From contig NZ_JAKRFN010000025.1 in assembly GCF_022348085.1 (NCBI RefSeq), positions 1 to 64,000 of the forward strand: 64,000 nucleotides of DNA. Reading direction: 5' to 3'. A model generated the notes under the pieces. It was not told the origin of the DNA and did no database searches. It was given only the letters and a program-made list of their open reading frames with translations. Shown in pieces: positions 24,443-33,261 of the stretch. The number at the start of each line of letters is the position of its first letter. Position 1 is the first letter of the stretch. The position numbers and the translations under genes were made by a program. Origin of the DNA: Mycobacterium sp. PSTR-4-N (lineage in GTDB: Bacteria > Actinomycetota > Actinomycetes > Mycobacteriales > Mycobacteriaceae).

Positions 24443-25465
24443 TCACTGTCGGGTCACGTCGGCGATTGCTGACGCGAAGTCGCGGGGCGCCTCCTGCGGC
24501 ACGTTGTGTCCGATTCCGTCGAGGACGCGGTGCTGATGGCGGCCGGTGTAGAGCGCACGGTAGGCGGCGCCGTCCTTTGCAGGACCGTCGAAGTCGGACG
24601 CGATGGTGATGGTCGGAACGGTGATGGCCGGTCTGTCGGCCAACCGCCGCTCGTCGTCCTCGTACCGGGCTTCTCCCTCGGCCAGGCTGAGGCGCCACCG
24701 GTAGTTGTGGATCACGACGTCGGTGTGATCCGGATTGGTGAATGCGGCCGCCGACAGGTCGTAGGTGGCGTCGTCGAACTTCCACAGCGGGGAGGCGTTA
24801 CGCCAGATGAGCTTGTTGAAATCGGCTGTGTTGCTGCGGTATCCGCGCTCACCGCGGTCGGTGGCGAAGTAGTACTGATACCACCAGCCGTACTCGGCCT
24901 GCGGGGCGAGGGGCGCCAGATTGGCCTCTCGGTTCACGACGATGTAGCCGCTGACGGCAACGAGCCCCGTGCAGCGCTGTGGCCACAGTGCGGCGACGAC
25001 GTTGGCGGTCCGACCACCCCAGTCGTAGCCGCCGAGAATCGCCTCGCGGATGTCCAGCGCATCCATCAGCGTGATGACGTCGTGCGCCAGTGCGGCCTGC
25101 TGTCCGTTGCGAACTGTGCCGGTCGAACGGAAGCGGGTGCTGCCGAAGCCGCGCAGATACGGCACGATGACTCGGAACCCCTGCCCGGCCAGGATCGCGG
25201 TCACGTCGGCATAGCTGTGGATGTCGTAGGGCCACCCGTGCAGCAGGATGACGGGCTGACCGTCGCGGGGCCCGGCCTCGACGTAGCCGACGTCGAGATC
25301 GCCCGCGATGATCTGTCGGACCGGTCCGAGCTCGTGGCTGGGTGCGGGCGGTGCGGGTGACGGAACCGCGGCCGCCGGAGTGGACGAACACGCGGCCAGC
25401 GTCGCCGCCCCGGCTGCAGCCGTCATCAGCAAGCCGAACCGCCGCCTGCTCACGCCATCGCTCAT
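24443..25465 (-). CDS. Exported alpha/beta-hydrolase (epoxide-hydrolase-like)
   Basis: The start at ATG 25465 gives a Tat-type signal SRRRFGLLMTAAAGAA followed by the lipobox LAAC, so the enzyme is probably exported and lipidated. The catalytic part has the oxyanion motif LLHGWPYD, a nucleophile Asp in GGYDWGG (as in epoxide hydrolases and haloalkane dehalogenases) and His in DGIGHNVPQE. The protein has 340 residues. It is divergent from a LysR regulator across an 83-base gap containing a perfect palindrome, so it is the probable target of that regulator. The downstream SDR and lipase-like genes may belong to the same operon. Confidence 0.85.
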   Translation of the reverse strand: MSDGVSRRRFGLLMTAAAGAATLAACSSTPAAAVPSPAPPAPSHELGPVRQIIAGDLDVGYVEAGPRDGQPVILLHGWPYDIHSYADVTAILAGQGFRVIVPYLRGFGSTRFRSTGTVRNGQQAALAHDVITLMDALDIREAILGGYDWGGRTANVVAALWPQRCTGLVAVSGYIVVNREANLAPLAPQAEYGWWYQYYFATDRGERGYRSNTADFNKLIWRNASPLWKFDDATYDLSAAAFTNPDHTDVVIHNYRWRLSLAEGEARYEDDERRLADRPAITVPTITIASDFDGPAKDGAAYRALYTGRHQHRVLDGIGHNVPQEAPRDFASAIADVTRQ

Positions 25466-25510
25466 GAATCCATGACAGCGGACGGTAGCGATCAATGCCA
25501 ACGATTGATT

Positions 25511-25527
25511 TTGATGATTGTCATCAA
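25511..25527. promoter_or_regulatory. Palindromic LysR-type operator
   Basis: TTGATGA-TTG-TCATCAA is a perfect 7-3-7 palindrome between the divergent hydrolase and LysR genes. Its T-N11-A core and position agree with a LysR-type recognition site controlling both promoters. Confidence 0.6.
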
Positions 25528-25548
25528 TGAAACAGATACGTTGGTGTG

Positions 25549-26448
25549 ATGGAGTTCCGTCAGCTCGAACACTTCCTCGCCGTCGCCGGGGAGATGAGCT
25601 TCACGCGCGCCGCCGAACGTGCACACGTCGTGCAATCCGCGCTGTCGACGTCGGTGGGCAAGCTCGAACGTGAGCTGGGGGTCACGTTGTTCGACCGCTC
25701 TCGCCAGCAGATCGACCTCACCCCTGCCGGAGAACGGTTCCGCCACCACGCGCACGATGTCCTACGCGCCGGACGGGCCGCCGTCGACTCCGTCGCCGAA
25801 TTTCGCGGCACCTTGATGGGGACGGTGGAATTCGGTTCGCTGATCGCGTTCGGCCCCCTTGACGTCGCGTCAGCCCTGGGCGGCTTTCACCGCGAACACC
25901 CCCACGTCCGACTTCGGTTGCGGCTGAGCCAGACCGGGGCGTCGTCATACCTCGCCGCACTACTCGAAGGCTCACTGGACCTCGCACTCGTTTCCGTGCC
26001 GGACCGCTTCCCCGCCCCGCTGACGCTGCAGAAGCTGTTCGATGATCCGCTGGTCTTCGTCTGTCGCGTCGATCATCACCTCGCCGGACGGCAACAGGTG
26101 TCGATCGCCGAACTGGACGACGAAGATCTGATCGGATTTCCCCCGGGCTTCGGACTTCGCCGCCTGGTCGACGATGCGTTTCATGCCGCCGGCCGCCGGG
26201 CACGCACGCTGTACGAAGTGCCGGCCGGGTTTCATGCGGTTGCCGATCTGGTCGGCAGCGGCCTGGGCACAGCATTCGCACCCCAGTCGGAAGCCGCCCG
26301 CTTCACCGCGTTGCGCGCGATCGAACTCGCCGAACCAGTGCTGTGGACGGTCTATCTCGCCACGCCGGGCGCCGAGCGCATGACACCCCCCGCGGCGCGT
26401 CTCGCGCAGACGCTGCAGGACGCAGCGGCGGAGTCAGTGGCTTCGTAA
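25549..26448 (+). CDS. LysR-family transcriptional regulator
   Basis: This 299-residue LysR protein has the N-terminal winged HTH (MEFRQLEHFLAVAGEMSFTR, then RAHVVQSALSTSVGKLERELG) and a C-terminal periplasmic-binding-like effector domain (DVASALGGFHREHPHVRLRL; LVFVCRVDHHLAGRQQ). The start is ATG 25549; a GTG one codon earlier is possible. It is divergent from the exported hydrolase gene and probably controls the hydrolase-SDR-lipase operon and itself through the palindrome at 25511. The effector is unknown. Confidence 0.92.
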   Translation: MEFRQLEHFLAVAGEMSFTRAAERAHVVQSALSTSVGKLERELGVTLFDRSRQQIDLTPAGERFRHHAHDVLRAGRAAVDSVAEFRGTLMGTVEFGSLIAFGPLDVASALGGFHREHPHVRLRLRLSQTGASSYLAALLEGSLDLALVSVPDRFPAPLTLQKLFDDPLVFVCRVDHHLAGRQQVSIAELDDEDLIGFPPGFGLRRLVDDAFHAAGRRARTLYEVPAGFHAVADLVGSGLGTAFAPQSEAARFTALRAIELAEPVLWTVYLATPGAERMTPPAARLAQTLQDAAAESVAS

Positions 26449-26691
26449 CTTCGAGATCAGTTTGTCCTTGGTCAGTCGCGAATATCCGCTCAGGCCGAGT
26501 TCTCTGGCTCGTTCCTTGAGCTCGTCGACCTTCCAATCGTCGTACGAGCCCGAGCGGCCGCCTTTCCTGCCGACCGCCGAAGCACCCCGCGCCGCGGCCG
26601 CGTTGGCGATCCGCGCGGATTTCTCTTTCGAGTTCCCCTCGGCTCGCAGATCTTCGTACATCTTCTCGTTCTTGATCGATGAGTTCGGCAT
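26434..26691 (-). CDS. DUF7218/Rho-N-like small basic protein
   Basis: The product has 85 residues from ATG 26691, with GGAGG upstream. The N-terminal half (MPNSSIKNEKMYEDLRAEGN, then SARIANAAAARG) matches a small actinobacterial family with a KxEKxARIANA-type motif. The C-terminal half (WKVDELKERARELGLSGYSR) is a Rho N-terminal/SAP-like helical fold that in other proteins binds nucleic acid. It is basic and could be a small DNA- or RNA-binding stress protein. Its stop overlaps the end of the convergent LysR gene by about 15 bases. The family call is moderate and the function is unknown. Confidence 0.75.
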   Translation of the reverse strand: MPNSSIKNEKMYEDLRAEGNSKEKSARIANAAAARGASAVGRKGGRSGSYDDWKVDELKERARELGLSGYSRLTKDKLISKLRSH

Positions 26692-26759
26692 CGAAACCAA
26701 CCTCCCTGAACGGTCGACAATGCCCGTAGGTTTTCCGCGCGGGAGGTTTGCCAAACACG

Positions 26760-27782
26760 TCACCGGCCTTTGGCAACCCGCCGAATCAATTGGCGGGTGG
26801 CCTTCTCGAGGAGCTCCTGAGCCTTTTCCGGCTCCTCGATCTTGTCAGCCCGCTTGGTCGCCGCGGCGATGGTCAGCCCGTTCTCGTAACCGGTGACCAC
26901 TCGCGGGTCGACGTACGAGGCGCGGGCGACCGCCGGCGTATTGCCCAGTTCGCTCGATACCTCCTTCATGACCGCCGACGTCTCCCGCTTGATCGCGGTC
27001 TTCGACGTCGGCGGCTTCGCGTCGGCGAATGCTGCGGCAGCCAGCACGGTGCCATGCCAGGTGCGCAGATCTTTGACGGTGAATTCGTCGCCGACGATCT
27101 CCTTGAACCGGGTGTTGAGATCGTCGGCCTTCACATCGACCCAGCCGCTGTTCCCGCTGCGGCACACCAGGAGTCGCTCGGTGCGTTCGGTGCGCCGCAT
27201 GAGGGAACGGACTGCCCGCACCACCTCGGGATCGTCGATCTCGACGGTGCGCTGCACCCCACTCTTGGCCGGATAGTCGAACTCGACCGCGTTCTTCTTC
27301 AGCGTCACATGCTCACACAGCAGAGTGGCCAGTCCGTAGTGCTCGTGCTCCTCGGCCGACTGCTCACCGCCGGCGCGGAAATAGCCCCTGTCGAGCAGCT
27401 GCAGCGCCAGCCCGAGCACGCGGTCACGAGTGAGCCCGCGACCGGCCAGATCTCGCGCGATGCGAGATCGCCACTCCGGCAACCGCGTGGAGAGCTCGAG
27501 CACCCGGTCGAACTTCTCCTCGGCCCGCTCTTGCTGCCACCGTTCGTGATAGAGGTATTGGCGCCGGCCCGCGGCGTCGGTGCCGACCGCCTGGATGTGA
27601 CCGTTCGGCCGCGGACTGATCCACACGTTCTTCCACGCCGGCGGGATCACCAGATCCTTGATCCGCTGCGCCGTGTCGGGGTCTGCCAACAGCTCACCGT
27701 CGGGCCCGTAGTAGGCGAAACCCTTGCCGCGCCGCTTGCGGACGATCCCCGGCGTGTCCAGTTTGCTTCGTGCCAGCCGCAT
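26760..27782 (-). CDS. DNA topoisomerase IB
   Basis: The protein has 340 residues, the length of bacterial/poxvirus-type TopIB. The N-terminal region has IVRKRRGKGFAYYGPDGELL and VIPPAWKNVWISP, hallmarks of the family. The catalytic domain carries Arg and Lys residues in the AVEFDYPAKSG and VKDLRTWHGTVLAA regions and the nucleophile Tyr290 in ARASYVDPRV. The enzyme relaxes supercoils through a 3'-phosphotyrosine nick. In actinobacteria it is non-essential and often found near stress genes. It follows the dehydrogenase gene on the same strand by 48 bases. A GGGTAT at 27823-27828 lacks a good -35 partner. Confidence 0.92.
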   Translation of the reverse strand: MRLARSKLDTPGIVRKRRGKGFAYYGPDGELLADPDTAQRIKDLVIPPAWKNVWISPRPNGHIQAVGTDAAGRRQYLYHERWQQERAEEKFDRVLELSTRLPEWRSRIARDLAGRGLTRDRVLGLALQLLDRGYFRAGGEQSAEEHEHYGLATLLCEHVTLKKNAVEFDYPAKSGVQRTVEIDDPEVVRAVRSLMRRTERTERLLVCRSGNSGWVDVKADDLNTRFKEIVGDEFTVKDLRTWHGTVLAAAAFADAKPPTSKTAIKRETSAVMKEVSSELGNTPAVARASYVDPRVVTGYENGLTIAAATKRADKIEEPEKAQELLEKATRQLIRRVAKGR

Positions 27783-27830
27783 CGTGATGTGCCCCTTGTT
27801 ACCAACCCAACGTCAGCCGGGGATACCCGC

Positions 27831-29012
27831 TCAGGGTTGCAGGATCACCTTGACCGCGCCGTCCTCCTTCTTCTGGAAGATGTCGTACGCGTGCGGCGCC
27901 TGATCGAGCGGCAGGACGTGGGTGGCGAACGAGTCGACGCCCAACGGGTCGTCATCGGTCAACAACGGCATGATGTCGTCGACCCACTTCTTCACGTTGG
28001 CCTGCCCCATCCGCAGCTGGATCTGCTTGTCGAACAGCGTCAGCATCGGCATCGGATCGGCCGCGCCGCCGTAGACACCACTCAGCGAGATCGTGCCGCC
28101 CCGGCGTACGCAGTCGATCGCCGAGTACAGCGCGCCCAGCCGGTCCACTCCCGCCTTCTGCATGAAGGGTTTCGCGACGAAATCCGGGAGGAACGCGGCC
28201 GCGGTCTGTGCGGCCTGCGCAACCGGTGAGCCATGTGCCTCCATCCCGACGGCGTCGATCACCGAGTCGGTGCCCCGCCCGTCGGTCAGCTCACGCACTG
28301 CGTCACCGACCGAGCCGCTGAGCCCCATCATGTCGATGGTCTCGATACCCCGCGCACTCGCCCGGGCGAGACGCTCCGGAACTCGGTCGACGGCGATCAC
28401 CCGATAGCCGAGGTGGCTGGCGATGCGGGCCGCCATGTCGCCGATCGGTCCCAACCCCAGCACGGTCACCGATCCGCCGTCGGGAATGCCCGCGTACGCG
28501 ACGCCCTGCCACGCCGTGGGCAGCACGTCCGACAGATAGACGAATCGCGAATCCGGCGGTCCCTCCGGCACTTTGATGTGGGTGAACTGGGCCTGCGGGA
28601 TGCGCAGGTACTCGGCCTGACCGCCGGGCACCTCGCCGTAGAGTTCGGAGTATCCGAACAGCGCCGCCCCCATCCCCTGGTCGCGAACCTGCGTCGTCTC
28701 GCACTGCGTGTAGAGCTGCTCGTCGCACATGAAGCAGCTGCCGCAGGAGATCTGGAACGGCACCACGATGCGATCGCCGACCGCGAGGTTCGTCACGCCC
28801 GCACCCACGTCGCGCACGACGCCCATCGCCTCGTGCCCGAGGATGTCACCGGCGTTCATGAACGCGCCGAGCACCTCGTAGAGGTGCAGGTCCGAGCCGC
28901 AGATGTTCGTGGACGTCACCTCGATGATCGCGTCCGTCGGGTCCTGTATGCGGGGGTCTTCCACGGTGTCGACGCGCACATCGCGCCGGCCGTGCCATGT
29001 CACTGCCTTCAT
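27831..29012 (-). CDS. Zinc-dependent alcohol/formaldehyde dehydrogenase-like oxidoreductase
   Basis: This 393-residue medium-chain dehydrogenase has catalytic zinc ligands in NICGSDLHLYE and GHEAMGVV. The four-Cys structural zinc lobe appears as CGSCFMCDEQLYTQC. The NAD-binding loop is VTVLGLGPIGDMAARIA. Its length and the long insertion before the C-terminus (FVAKPFMQKAGVDRLGALYS) place it near the glutathione-independent formaldehyde dehydrogenase-like group. A very good SigF promoter lies 11 bases before the ATG at 29012, so it is likely a general-stress gene. The substrate is unproven. Confidence 0.9.
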   Translation of the reverse strand: MKAVTWHGRRDVRVDTVEDPRIQDPTDAIIEVTSTNICGSDLHLYEVLGAFMNAGDILGHEAMGVVRDVGAGVTNLAVGDRIVVPFQISCGSCFMCDEQLYTQCETTQVRDQGMGAALFGYSELYGEVPGGQAEYLRIPQAQFTHIKVPEGPPDSRFVYLSDVLPTAWQGVAYAGIPDGGSVTVLGLGPIGDMAARIASHLGYRVIAVDRVPERLARASARGIETIDMMGLSGSVGDAVRELTDGRGTDSVIDAVGMEAHGSPVAQAAQTAAAFLPDFVAKPFMQKAGVDRLGALYSAIDCVRRGGTISLSGVYGGAADPMPMLTLFDKQIQLRMGQANVKKWVDDIMPLLTDDDPLGVDSFATHVLPLDQAPHAYDIFQKKEDGAVKVILQP

Positions 29013-29022
29013 GACGCCTGCC

Positions 29023-29047
29023 GTACCCGAGCCGGTGCGGTTGAAAC
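29023..29047 (-). promoter_or_regulatory. SigF-type promoter for the zinc dehydrogenase
   Basis: On the minus strand GTTT (29047-29044), 15 bases, then GGGTAC (29028-29023). Spacing and sequence match the mycobacterial SigF consensus except for the final base. It overlaps the start of the non-coding gap beyond the convergently spaced thioesterase gene. Confidence 0.68.
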
Positions 29048-29051
29048 GCGC

Positions 29052-29477
29052 TCAGCCAGGTACGCGACCGGTCGCGCCGGCGAGCGACTCGAGGATCGAT
29101 CTCAACGTCGGCGGGATCTCGTGGGGGATGCCGACGGCGTCGACGGCGACGAGAACGACTGACCCCCGACAGAACGTCCCACCGTCGCGGTCGAGTACTC
29201 GGAACTCCAGCACATAAGACGTCCGCCCGATCCTGGCGCACCAGTGTTCGACCACGACCACATCGTGGCCGGCGTGGATCGGCGCCAGGTACTCGATGGC
29301 CTGCTGCCTGATCACTTGCCCCGGACTCTCGGGTAAACCGGCCCGTTTCCACAGCGCGATGCGCGCCGACTCAACGATCTGCAGCACCGACGAATTGTTG
29401 ACGTGGCCCTGCCGATCGACGTCGCCGTAACGGAGCGGGATGGTTGCTCGCAGAACCGTCGACTGCTCAAAGGTCAC
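29052..29477 (-). CDS. Hotdog-fold acyl-CoA thioesterase
   Basis: The best start is GTG 29477, overlapping the last codons of the SDR gene upstream; this gives about 141 residues. The sequence has the 4-hydroxybenzoyl-CoA thioesterase-type motif RYGDVDRQGHVNNSSVLQI, with the Asp that is catalytic in that family, and HDVVVVEHWCARIGRTSYVL. It hydrolyses an acyl-CoA to free acid and CoA. It is the last gene of the operon 31085-29052 with two SDRs, at the edge of the catabolic cluster. The acyl group is unknown. Confidence 0.85.
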   Translation of the reverse strand: MTFEQSTVLRATIPLRYGDVDRQGHVNNSSVLQIVESARIALWKRAGLPESPGQVIRQQAIEYLAPIHAGHDVVVVEHWCARIGRTSYVLEFRVLDRDGGTFCRGSVVLVAVDAVGIPHEIPPTLRSILESLAGATGRVPG

Positions 29478-30297
29478 CGATGACCCCGAAACCGTCTGCG
29501 GTCCAGCCACCGTCGCTCACGACGACCTGCCCGGTGATGTTCCGCGACACATCCGATGCCAGGAACAACGCGAGATTTGCGACGTCTTCCGCCGTGCCCA
29601 GACGTCCGATCGGGGTGCGGCGGCGCACCGCCTCGATGTCGAGGCGGGACTGGGCGACCAGGGCCGCTACCAGTTCCGTGCCGATGTATCCGGGGCCGAT
29701 CGCGTTGACCCTGATGCCGCGGTCGGCCCACTCGACGGCGAGAACCTTGGTCAACGCGACGACGCCGGCCTTGGTGGCGCAGTAGGCGGCCCGGTCGGGG
29801 GCGGCGGTCACCCCGAACATGGACGCGATGTTGACGATCGCTCCACGCCGCTGGCGAGCCATCGCCCGACCCGCGGCCTGTGCGCAGACGAACGTGCCCG
29901 TCAGGTTGACATCCACGGCGCGCTGCCAATGCTCGACGCCCAGCTCGAGGCTGGGCGAGTTGGCGGCGATTCCCGCGTTGTTGACGAGCACATCGAGCGA
30001 ACCCGTGGCCGAGACGAAGCGGTCGAAGGCGTCCCCAACACCGTCGACGTCACTGACCGACACCGGCGCCACGTCGACGACGACGTCGGGGCAGCGTGCG
30101 GCAATCAGCTCCCTGGCCTCGAGCAACGCCGTGTTGTCCACGTCCACCAGCTGCACGTGCATTCCGGACCGCGCCATCGCGAGCGCGATCGCGAGACCGA
30201 TCCCCCGTCCAGAGCCGGTCACTGCCCCGCAGCGACCGCGAAGATCCGGGTATATCGGCCGCGCCGCGCCGTGCGTTTCTCGCACTGTCGAGGTCAT
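29467..30297 (-). CDS. SDR-family oxidoreductase
   Basis: This 276-residue short-chain dehydrogenase has TGSGRGIG, Asp in VQLVDVDN (NAD preference), NNAG, Ser in IVNIASMFG, YCATKAGVV and GPGYIGTE, ending in VVSDGGWTADGFG. It overlaps the upstream SDR gene by ATGA and the downstream thioesterase start, so all three are translated together. It is probably a dehydrogenase in the cluster pathway, oxidising an alcohol or a 3-hydroxyacyl intermediate. The exact substrate is not visible. Confidence 0.87.
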   Translation of the reverse strand: MTSTVRETHGAARPIYPDLRGRCGAVTGSGRGIGLAIALAMARSGMHVQLVDVDNTALLEARELIAARCPDVVVDVAPVSVSDVDGVGDAFDRFVSATGSLDVLVNNAGIAANSPSLELGVEHWQRAVDVNLTGTFVCAQAAGRAMARQRRGAIVNIASMFGVTAAPDRAAYCATKAGVVALTKVLAVEWADRGIRVNAIGPGYIGTELVAALVAQSRLDIEAVRRRTPIGRLGTAEDVANLALFLASDVSRNITGQVVVSDGGWTADGFGVIGDL

Positions 30298-31085
30298 CGT
30301 GCGGTCAACCCACCATCGACGACCAGTACGTGCCCTGTCACATAATCCGATGCCCGCGATGCGAGGAACACGGCCGCGCCGGCGAACTCCTCCGGTTGGG
30401 CCCAGCGGCCCATCGGCACCTGCTTGCGGATGTAGTTCGCCGCAGCGTCATTCGTCGTCAGATCAGGCAGCATCGCCGTCTGAGCAAAACCGGGAGCTAT
30501 CGCGTTGACTTGCACACCCGAGCGCGCCCATTCCAGCGCGACCGCACGGGTGACACCGATCAACCCGTGCTTGGCCGCCACGTAAGCACTGTCGTTTCGG
30601 ATGCCGACCAGCCCGAGGATCGAGGCGATGTTGATGACTTTGCCGCCGCCATCTCGCAGGTATGGCGACGCGGCGCGGGTCATCAACCAGCAGGAGCGAA
30701 GGTTGAGATCGAGCACCCGGTCCCACACCGCCGGATCGGTGTCCTCGATCGTCGACTCGTGATCGTCGGCGGCGTTGTTCACCAGGATGTCCAGTCCGCC
30801 CAGCGATTCCGCGGCCTGCGCCACGCACGAGTCGATGCCCTCGGCCGAGCGCAGATCGATCGAAGCGGAGTCGAACGACCCCGATGCTCCCGACGCTAAC
30901 TCGGCGGTTTCTGCGAGTCCCTGCTCGGAGCGTGCGGCACCGAAGACGTGGGCGCCGTTCTGCGCCAGGGCCAATGCAATCGCACGGCCGATTCCGCGGC
31001 TAGCTCCGGTGACAAGTGCCCGTCGACCGGTGAGGTCGAACAGAGAGGATGCCGGCGCACTCAGTTCTTGTGTCGTCATGGGCAT
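30294..31085 (-). CDS. SDR-family oxidoreductase, first gene of a three-gene operon
   Basis: Two in-frame ATGs (31085 and 31079) give MPMTTQEL or MTTQEL; 31085 is used here, about 263 residues. Motifs: TGASRGIG, NNAADDH in place of NNAG, INIASILG with the catalytic Ser, YVAAKHGLI and PGFAQTAM, with the C-terminal VVDGGLTAR. Its promoter region is shared with the divergent Baeyer-Villiger monooxygenase gene and holds two copies of the cluster operator, one facing each way. It is probably an alcohol/ketone dehydrogenase supplying or using the monooxygenase substrate. Confidence 0.87.
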   Translation of the reverse strand: MPMTTQELSAPASSLFDLTGRRALVTGASRGIGRAIALALAQNGAHVFGAARSEQGLAETAELASGASGSFDSASIDLRSAEGIDSCVAQAAESLGGLDILVNNAADDHESTIEDTDPAVWDRVLDLNLRSCWLMTRAASPYLRDGGGKVINIASILGLVGIRNDSAYVAAKHGLIGVTRAVALEWARSGVQVNAIAPGFAQTAMLPDLTTNDAAANYIRKQVPMGRWAQPEEFAGAAVFLASRASDYVTGHVLVVDGGLTAR

Positions 31086-31137
31086 CAGCGTCACCGAAGA
31101 ACGTTGCGTCGAATGCGGGTCACAACCAAAAACCGCC

Positions 31138-31187
31138 CGAATGGGTGGGGCGCCAAACGGATCCATAGCCAGGTCCCCCCAATCGGG
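31138..31187. promoter_or_regulatory. Paired cluster operators in the SDR/monooxygenase divergent region
   Basis: TCCCCCCAATCGGG at 31174-31187 on the plus strand faces the monooxygenase gene (94 bases to its ATG). CCACCCATTCGGG, read on the minus strand from 31150 to 31138, faces the SDR operon (52 bases to its ATG). Both resemble the consensus TCCCCCAGTCGGG found before the other operons of the cluster. Confidence 0.5.
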
Positions 31188-31281
31188 CGGAGTTTCGACC
31201 ATGCATGTGAGCTCGGTCGCAATTCCTTCGCATCCTGATGCCCTCAGTTGATTCGTTTCCGAGCAATGAAAGTCAGGACTG

Positions 31282-33192
31282 ATGAGCGAAGTGACCATGA
31301 ACCGAGATGTCGACCGCGATACGAGTGGCAGCCTCGCCGACCGGGCGATCGAGGCAGCCGATCCCAACATCCTGCGTCTGGCCCTGTTGCACGCCACAGG
31401 TGATCAGTCGCTGGCCGGGATGCGGACCGAATTGGTCGAGAGCGGCCTGTTCCCGGCCCGCGCTCTGGCCCCCGAGCATCACGACGAGGTCAGAGCAAAG
31501 GCGCGCGCCTTCCTGCAATCCGGTGCGCCTGCCGCGACACCGGCGCAAGACGACATCCGCGAGCTGATGAGCGTCGCCAAGGGCGCCGAGCTGACCGACG
31601 AGGAATTTCGGTTCGGCTACGAGGAATTGGCGCTGGAGGACTTTCCGCGCGAGATCGAGTGGACCGCGAAGCCGGACGCCTCGGTGCTAGACACCCTCCA
31701 TGTCACCGTTATCGGCGCAGGGTTCTCCGGCATCGCGATGGCGGTGCAGCTGGGTCGTCTCGGCATCCCCTACACGCTGGTGGAACGCCAAACCGGTGTC
31801 GGGGGTGTGTGGTTGACCAATTCGTACCCGGGCGCCCGCGTCGACGTGCCCAGCTTCAACTACCAGTACAAGTTCGAGAAAGGCTATCCGTGGAAGTCGC
31901 TGTTCCCCCAGCGCCAGGAGACTCTCGATTACCTGACCCACGTGGCGACCAAGTACGACGTGCTGTCCCACTGCCAGTTCGAAACGCAGGTCGAGCGTGC
32001 CGAATGGAATGAGGAGGACAGCACCTGGGCCGTGACGGTCACCGATCGGTCCGGCCTGCAGCGCAGCTGGCGCACCAACTTCATCGTCTGTGCCGCAGGG
32101 CTTTTCTCCACGCCGCTGGAAGCCGATTTCGAGGGCAAAGAACGTTTCTCGGGGCGCATCGTGCACACCACGAACTGGGATCACGGCTTCGACTGCACGG
32201 GCAAGAAGGTCGCGATCATCGGTAACGGATCATCAGGTGCCCAACTCGCTCCGAGCATCGTCGGCGACGTCGAATCGCTGACCCTGTTCCAGCGGACGCC
32301 GCACTGGGTGATGCCGATGCCGGGTTACCTCGATCAGTGGTCGGAGGAAGTCCAGTGGTTGTTCGAGAACTTCCCCTACTACTGGAACTGGTTCAGCTAC
32401 ACGTCTTTCCTGGCGATCCTCAACCTGGAGGAACTGCAGGACTACGACCCCGAGTGGCAGGCCCGCGGCGGAAAGATCAACGAGCTCAACGACAACCTCA
32501 AGCTCAAGCTGCTGGACTACATCGACGAACAGGTCGGCGATCGACCCGATCTGAAGTCCAAGGTGATCCCGAAGGTCGCCCCGCTCGGCCGTCGGTTCGT
32601 CATCGACATGGGTTGGTACGACACCCTCAAGCGCGACAACGTCGAACTCGTCACCGATCACATCGAGCGATTCGACGAGAAGGGCATCGTCACCGTCGAC
32701 GGCACCTCGCGCGAATTCGACCTGGTGGTTCTCGCCACCGGATTCCAGGTGTCGAAGTACTTCTTCCCGATCACGTTCGTGGGTCGCGACTCGACCACGC
32801 TCGACGAGCTGTGGGAAAACGACGGTGCGCGCGCGTTTCTCAGCATGACGTTCCCGGGCATGCCCAACATGTTCGCGATGTACGGGCCGTCCGGCCAGGC
32901 ACGCACCGGCGGCTTCCCCATGTGGACCGAGATCTGGACGCGCTACATCCTCGAAGGGATCGTCGGTCTGGTCGAGGGTGGGAACTCGTCGGTGGAGGTG
33001 CGCCAGGAGGCATTCGACGCCTACAACGAAGAGGTCGACGAAGCCGACGCCAAGGTGCTCTGGCAGCAGGAGGGCAAGGGCAGCTACTACCTCAATGAGT
33101 ACGGCCGCAACGAACTCAACTGCCCCTTCCACGTTCAGGACGCGTTCCTGGCGATGGAGCGATTCGACTTCGACGACTACCACGTGAAGTGA
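31282..33192 (+). CDS. Baeyer-Villiger monooxygenase, 4-hydroxyacetophenone type
   Basis: This 636-residue flavoprotein has the FAD loop VIGAGFSGIAMA at 143-154, the Baeyer-Villiger fingerprint FSGRIVHTTNWD beginning at Phe289 and the NADPH loop IGNGSSGAQLA. The extra N-terminal domain of about 135 residues (DPNILRLALLHATGDQSLAG) is characteristic of 4-hydroxyacetophenone monooxygenase (about 640 residues) and absent from cyclohexanone monooxygenase. It inserts oxygen next to a ketone carbonyl to form an ester or lactone. It is transcribed alone and ends at a strong terminator. The thioesterase, SDRs and hydrolases nearby could form and process its substrate and product. Confidence 0.93.
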   Translation: MSEVTMNRDVDRDTSGSLADRAIEAADPNILRLALLHATGDQSLAGMRTELVESGLFPARALAPEHHDEVRAKARAFLQSGAPAATPAQDDIRELMSVAKGAELTDEEFRFGYEELALEDFPREIEWTAKPDASVLDTLHVTVIGAGFSGIAMAVQLGRLGIPYTLVERQTGVGGVWLTNSYPGARVDVPSFNYQYKFEKGYPWKSLFPQRQETLDYLTHVATKYDVLSHCQFETQVERAEWNEEDSTWAVTVTDRSGLQRSWRTNFIVCAAGLFSTPLEADFEGKERFSGRIVHTTNWDHGFDCTGKKVAIIGNGSSGAQLAPSIVGDVESLTLFQRTPHWVMPMPGYLDQWSEEVQWLFENFPYYWNWFSYTSFLAILNLEELQDYDPEWQARGGKINELNDNLKLKLLDYIDEQVGDRPDLKSKVIPKVAPLGRRFVIDMGWYDTLKRDNVELVTDHIERFDEKGIVTVDGTSREFDLVVLATGFQVSKYFFPITFVGRDSTTLDELWENDGARAFLSMTFPGMPNMFAMYGPSGQARTGGFPMWTEIWTRYILEGIVGLVEGGNSSVEVRQEAFDAYNEEVDEADAKVLWQQEGKGSYYLNEYGRNELNCPFHVQDAFLAMERFDFDDYHVK

Positions 33193-33195
33193 CAA

Positions 33196-33234
33196 CGAGG
33201 CCGGGCGCCGTGGAATTTACGGCGCCCGGCCTCG
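33196..33234. terminator. Strong hairpin terminator after the monooxygenase gene
   Basis: A perfect 16-base-pair stem (CGAGGCCGGGCGCCGT paired with its complement ending at 33234) with the 7-base loop GGAATTT starts 4 bases after the stop codon. There is no long T run, as is common in mycobacteria. It separates the monooxygenase gene from the convergent LuxR-type gene and may serve both. Confidence 0.75.
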
Positions 33235-33261
33235 ATGTTCTCGATGTGTCTGGCGCGCAGA

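Noticed and set aside
27823..27848. SigF promoter before topoisomerase IB
   Set aside because: GGGTAT is present at 27828-27823, but the -35 position reads GTGA or TGAT rather than GTTT, so support is too weak.
26748..28229. Long open frame (493 codons) opposite topoisomerase IB and the zinc dehydrogenase
   Set aside because: It spans two well-recognised genes on the other strand and reads as low-complexity His/Arg/Gln-rich sequence typical of antisense GC-rich DNA.
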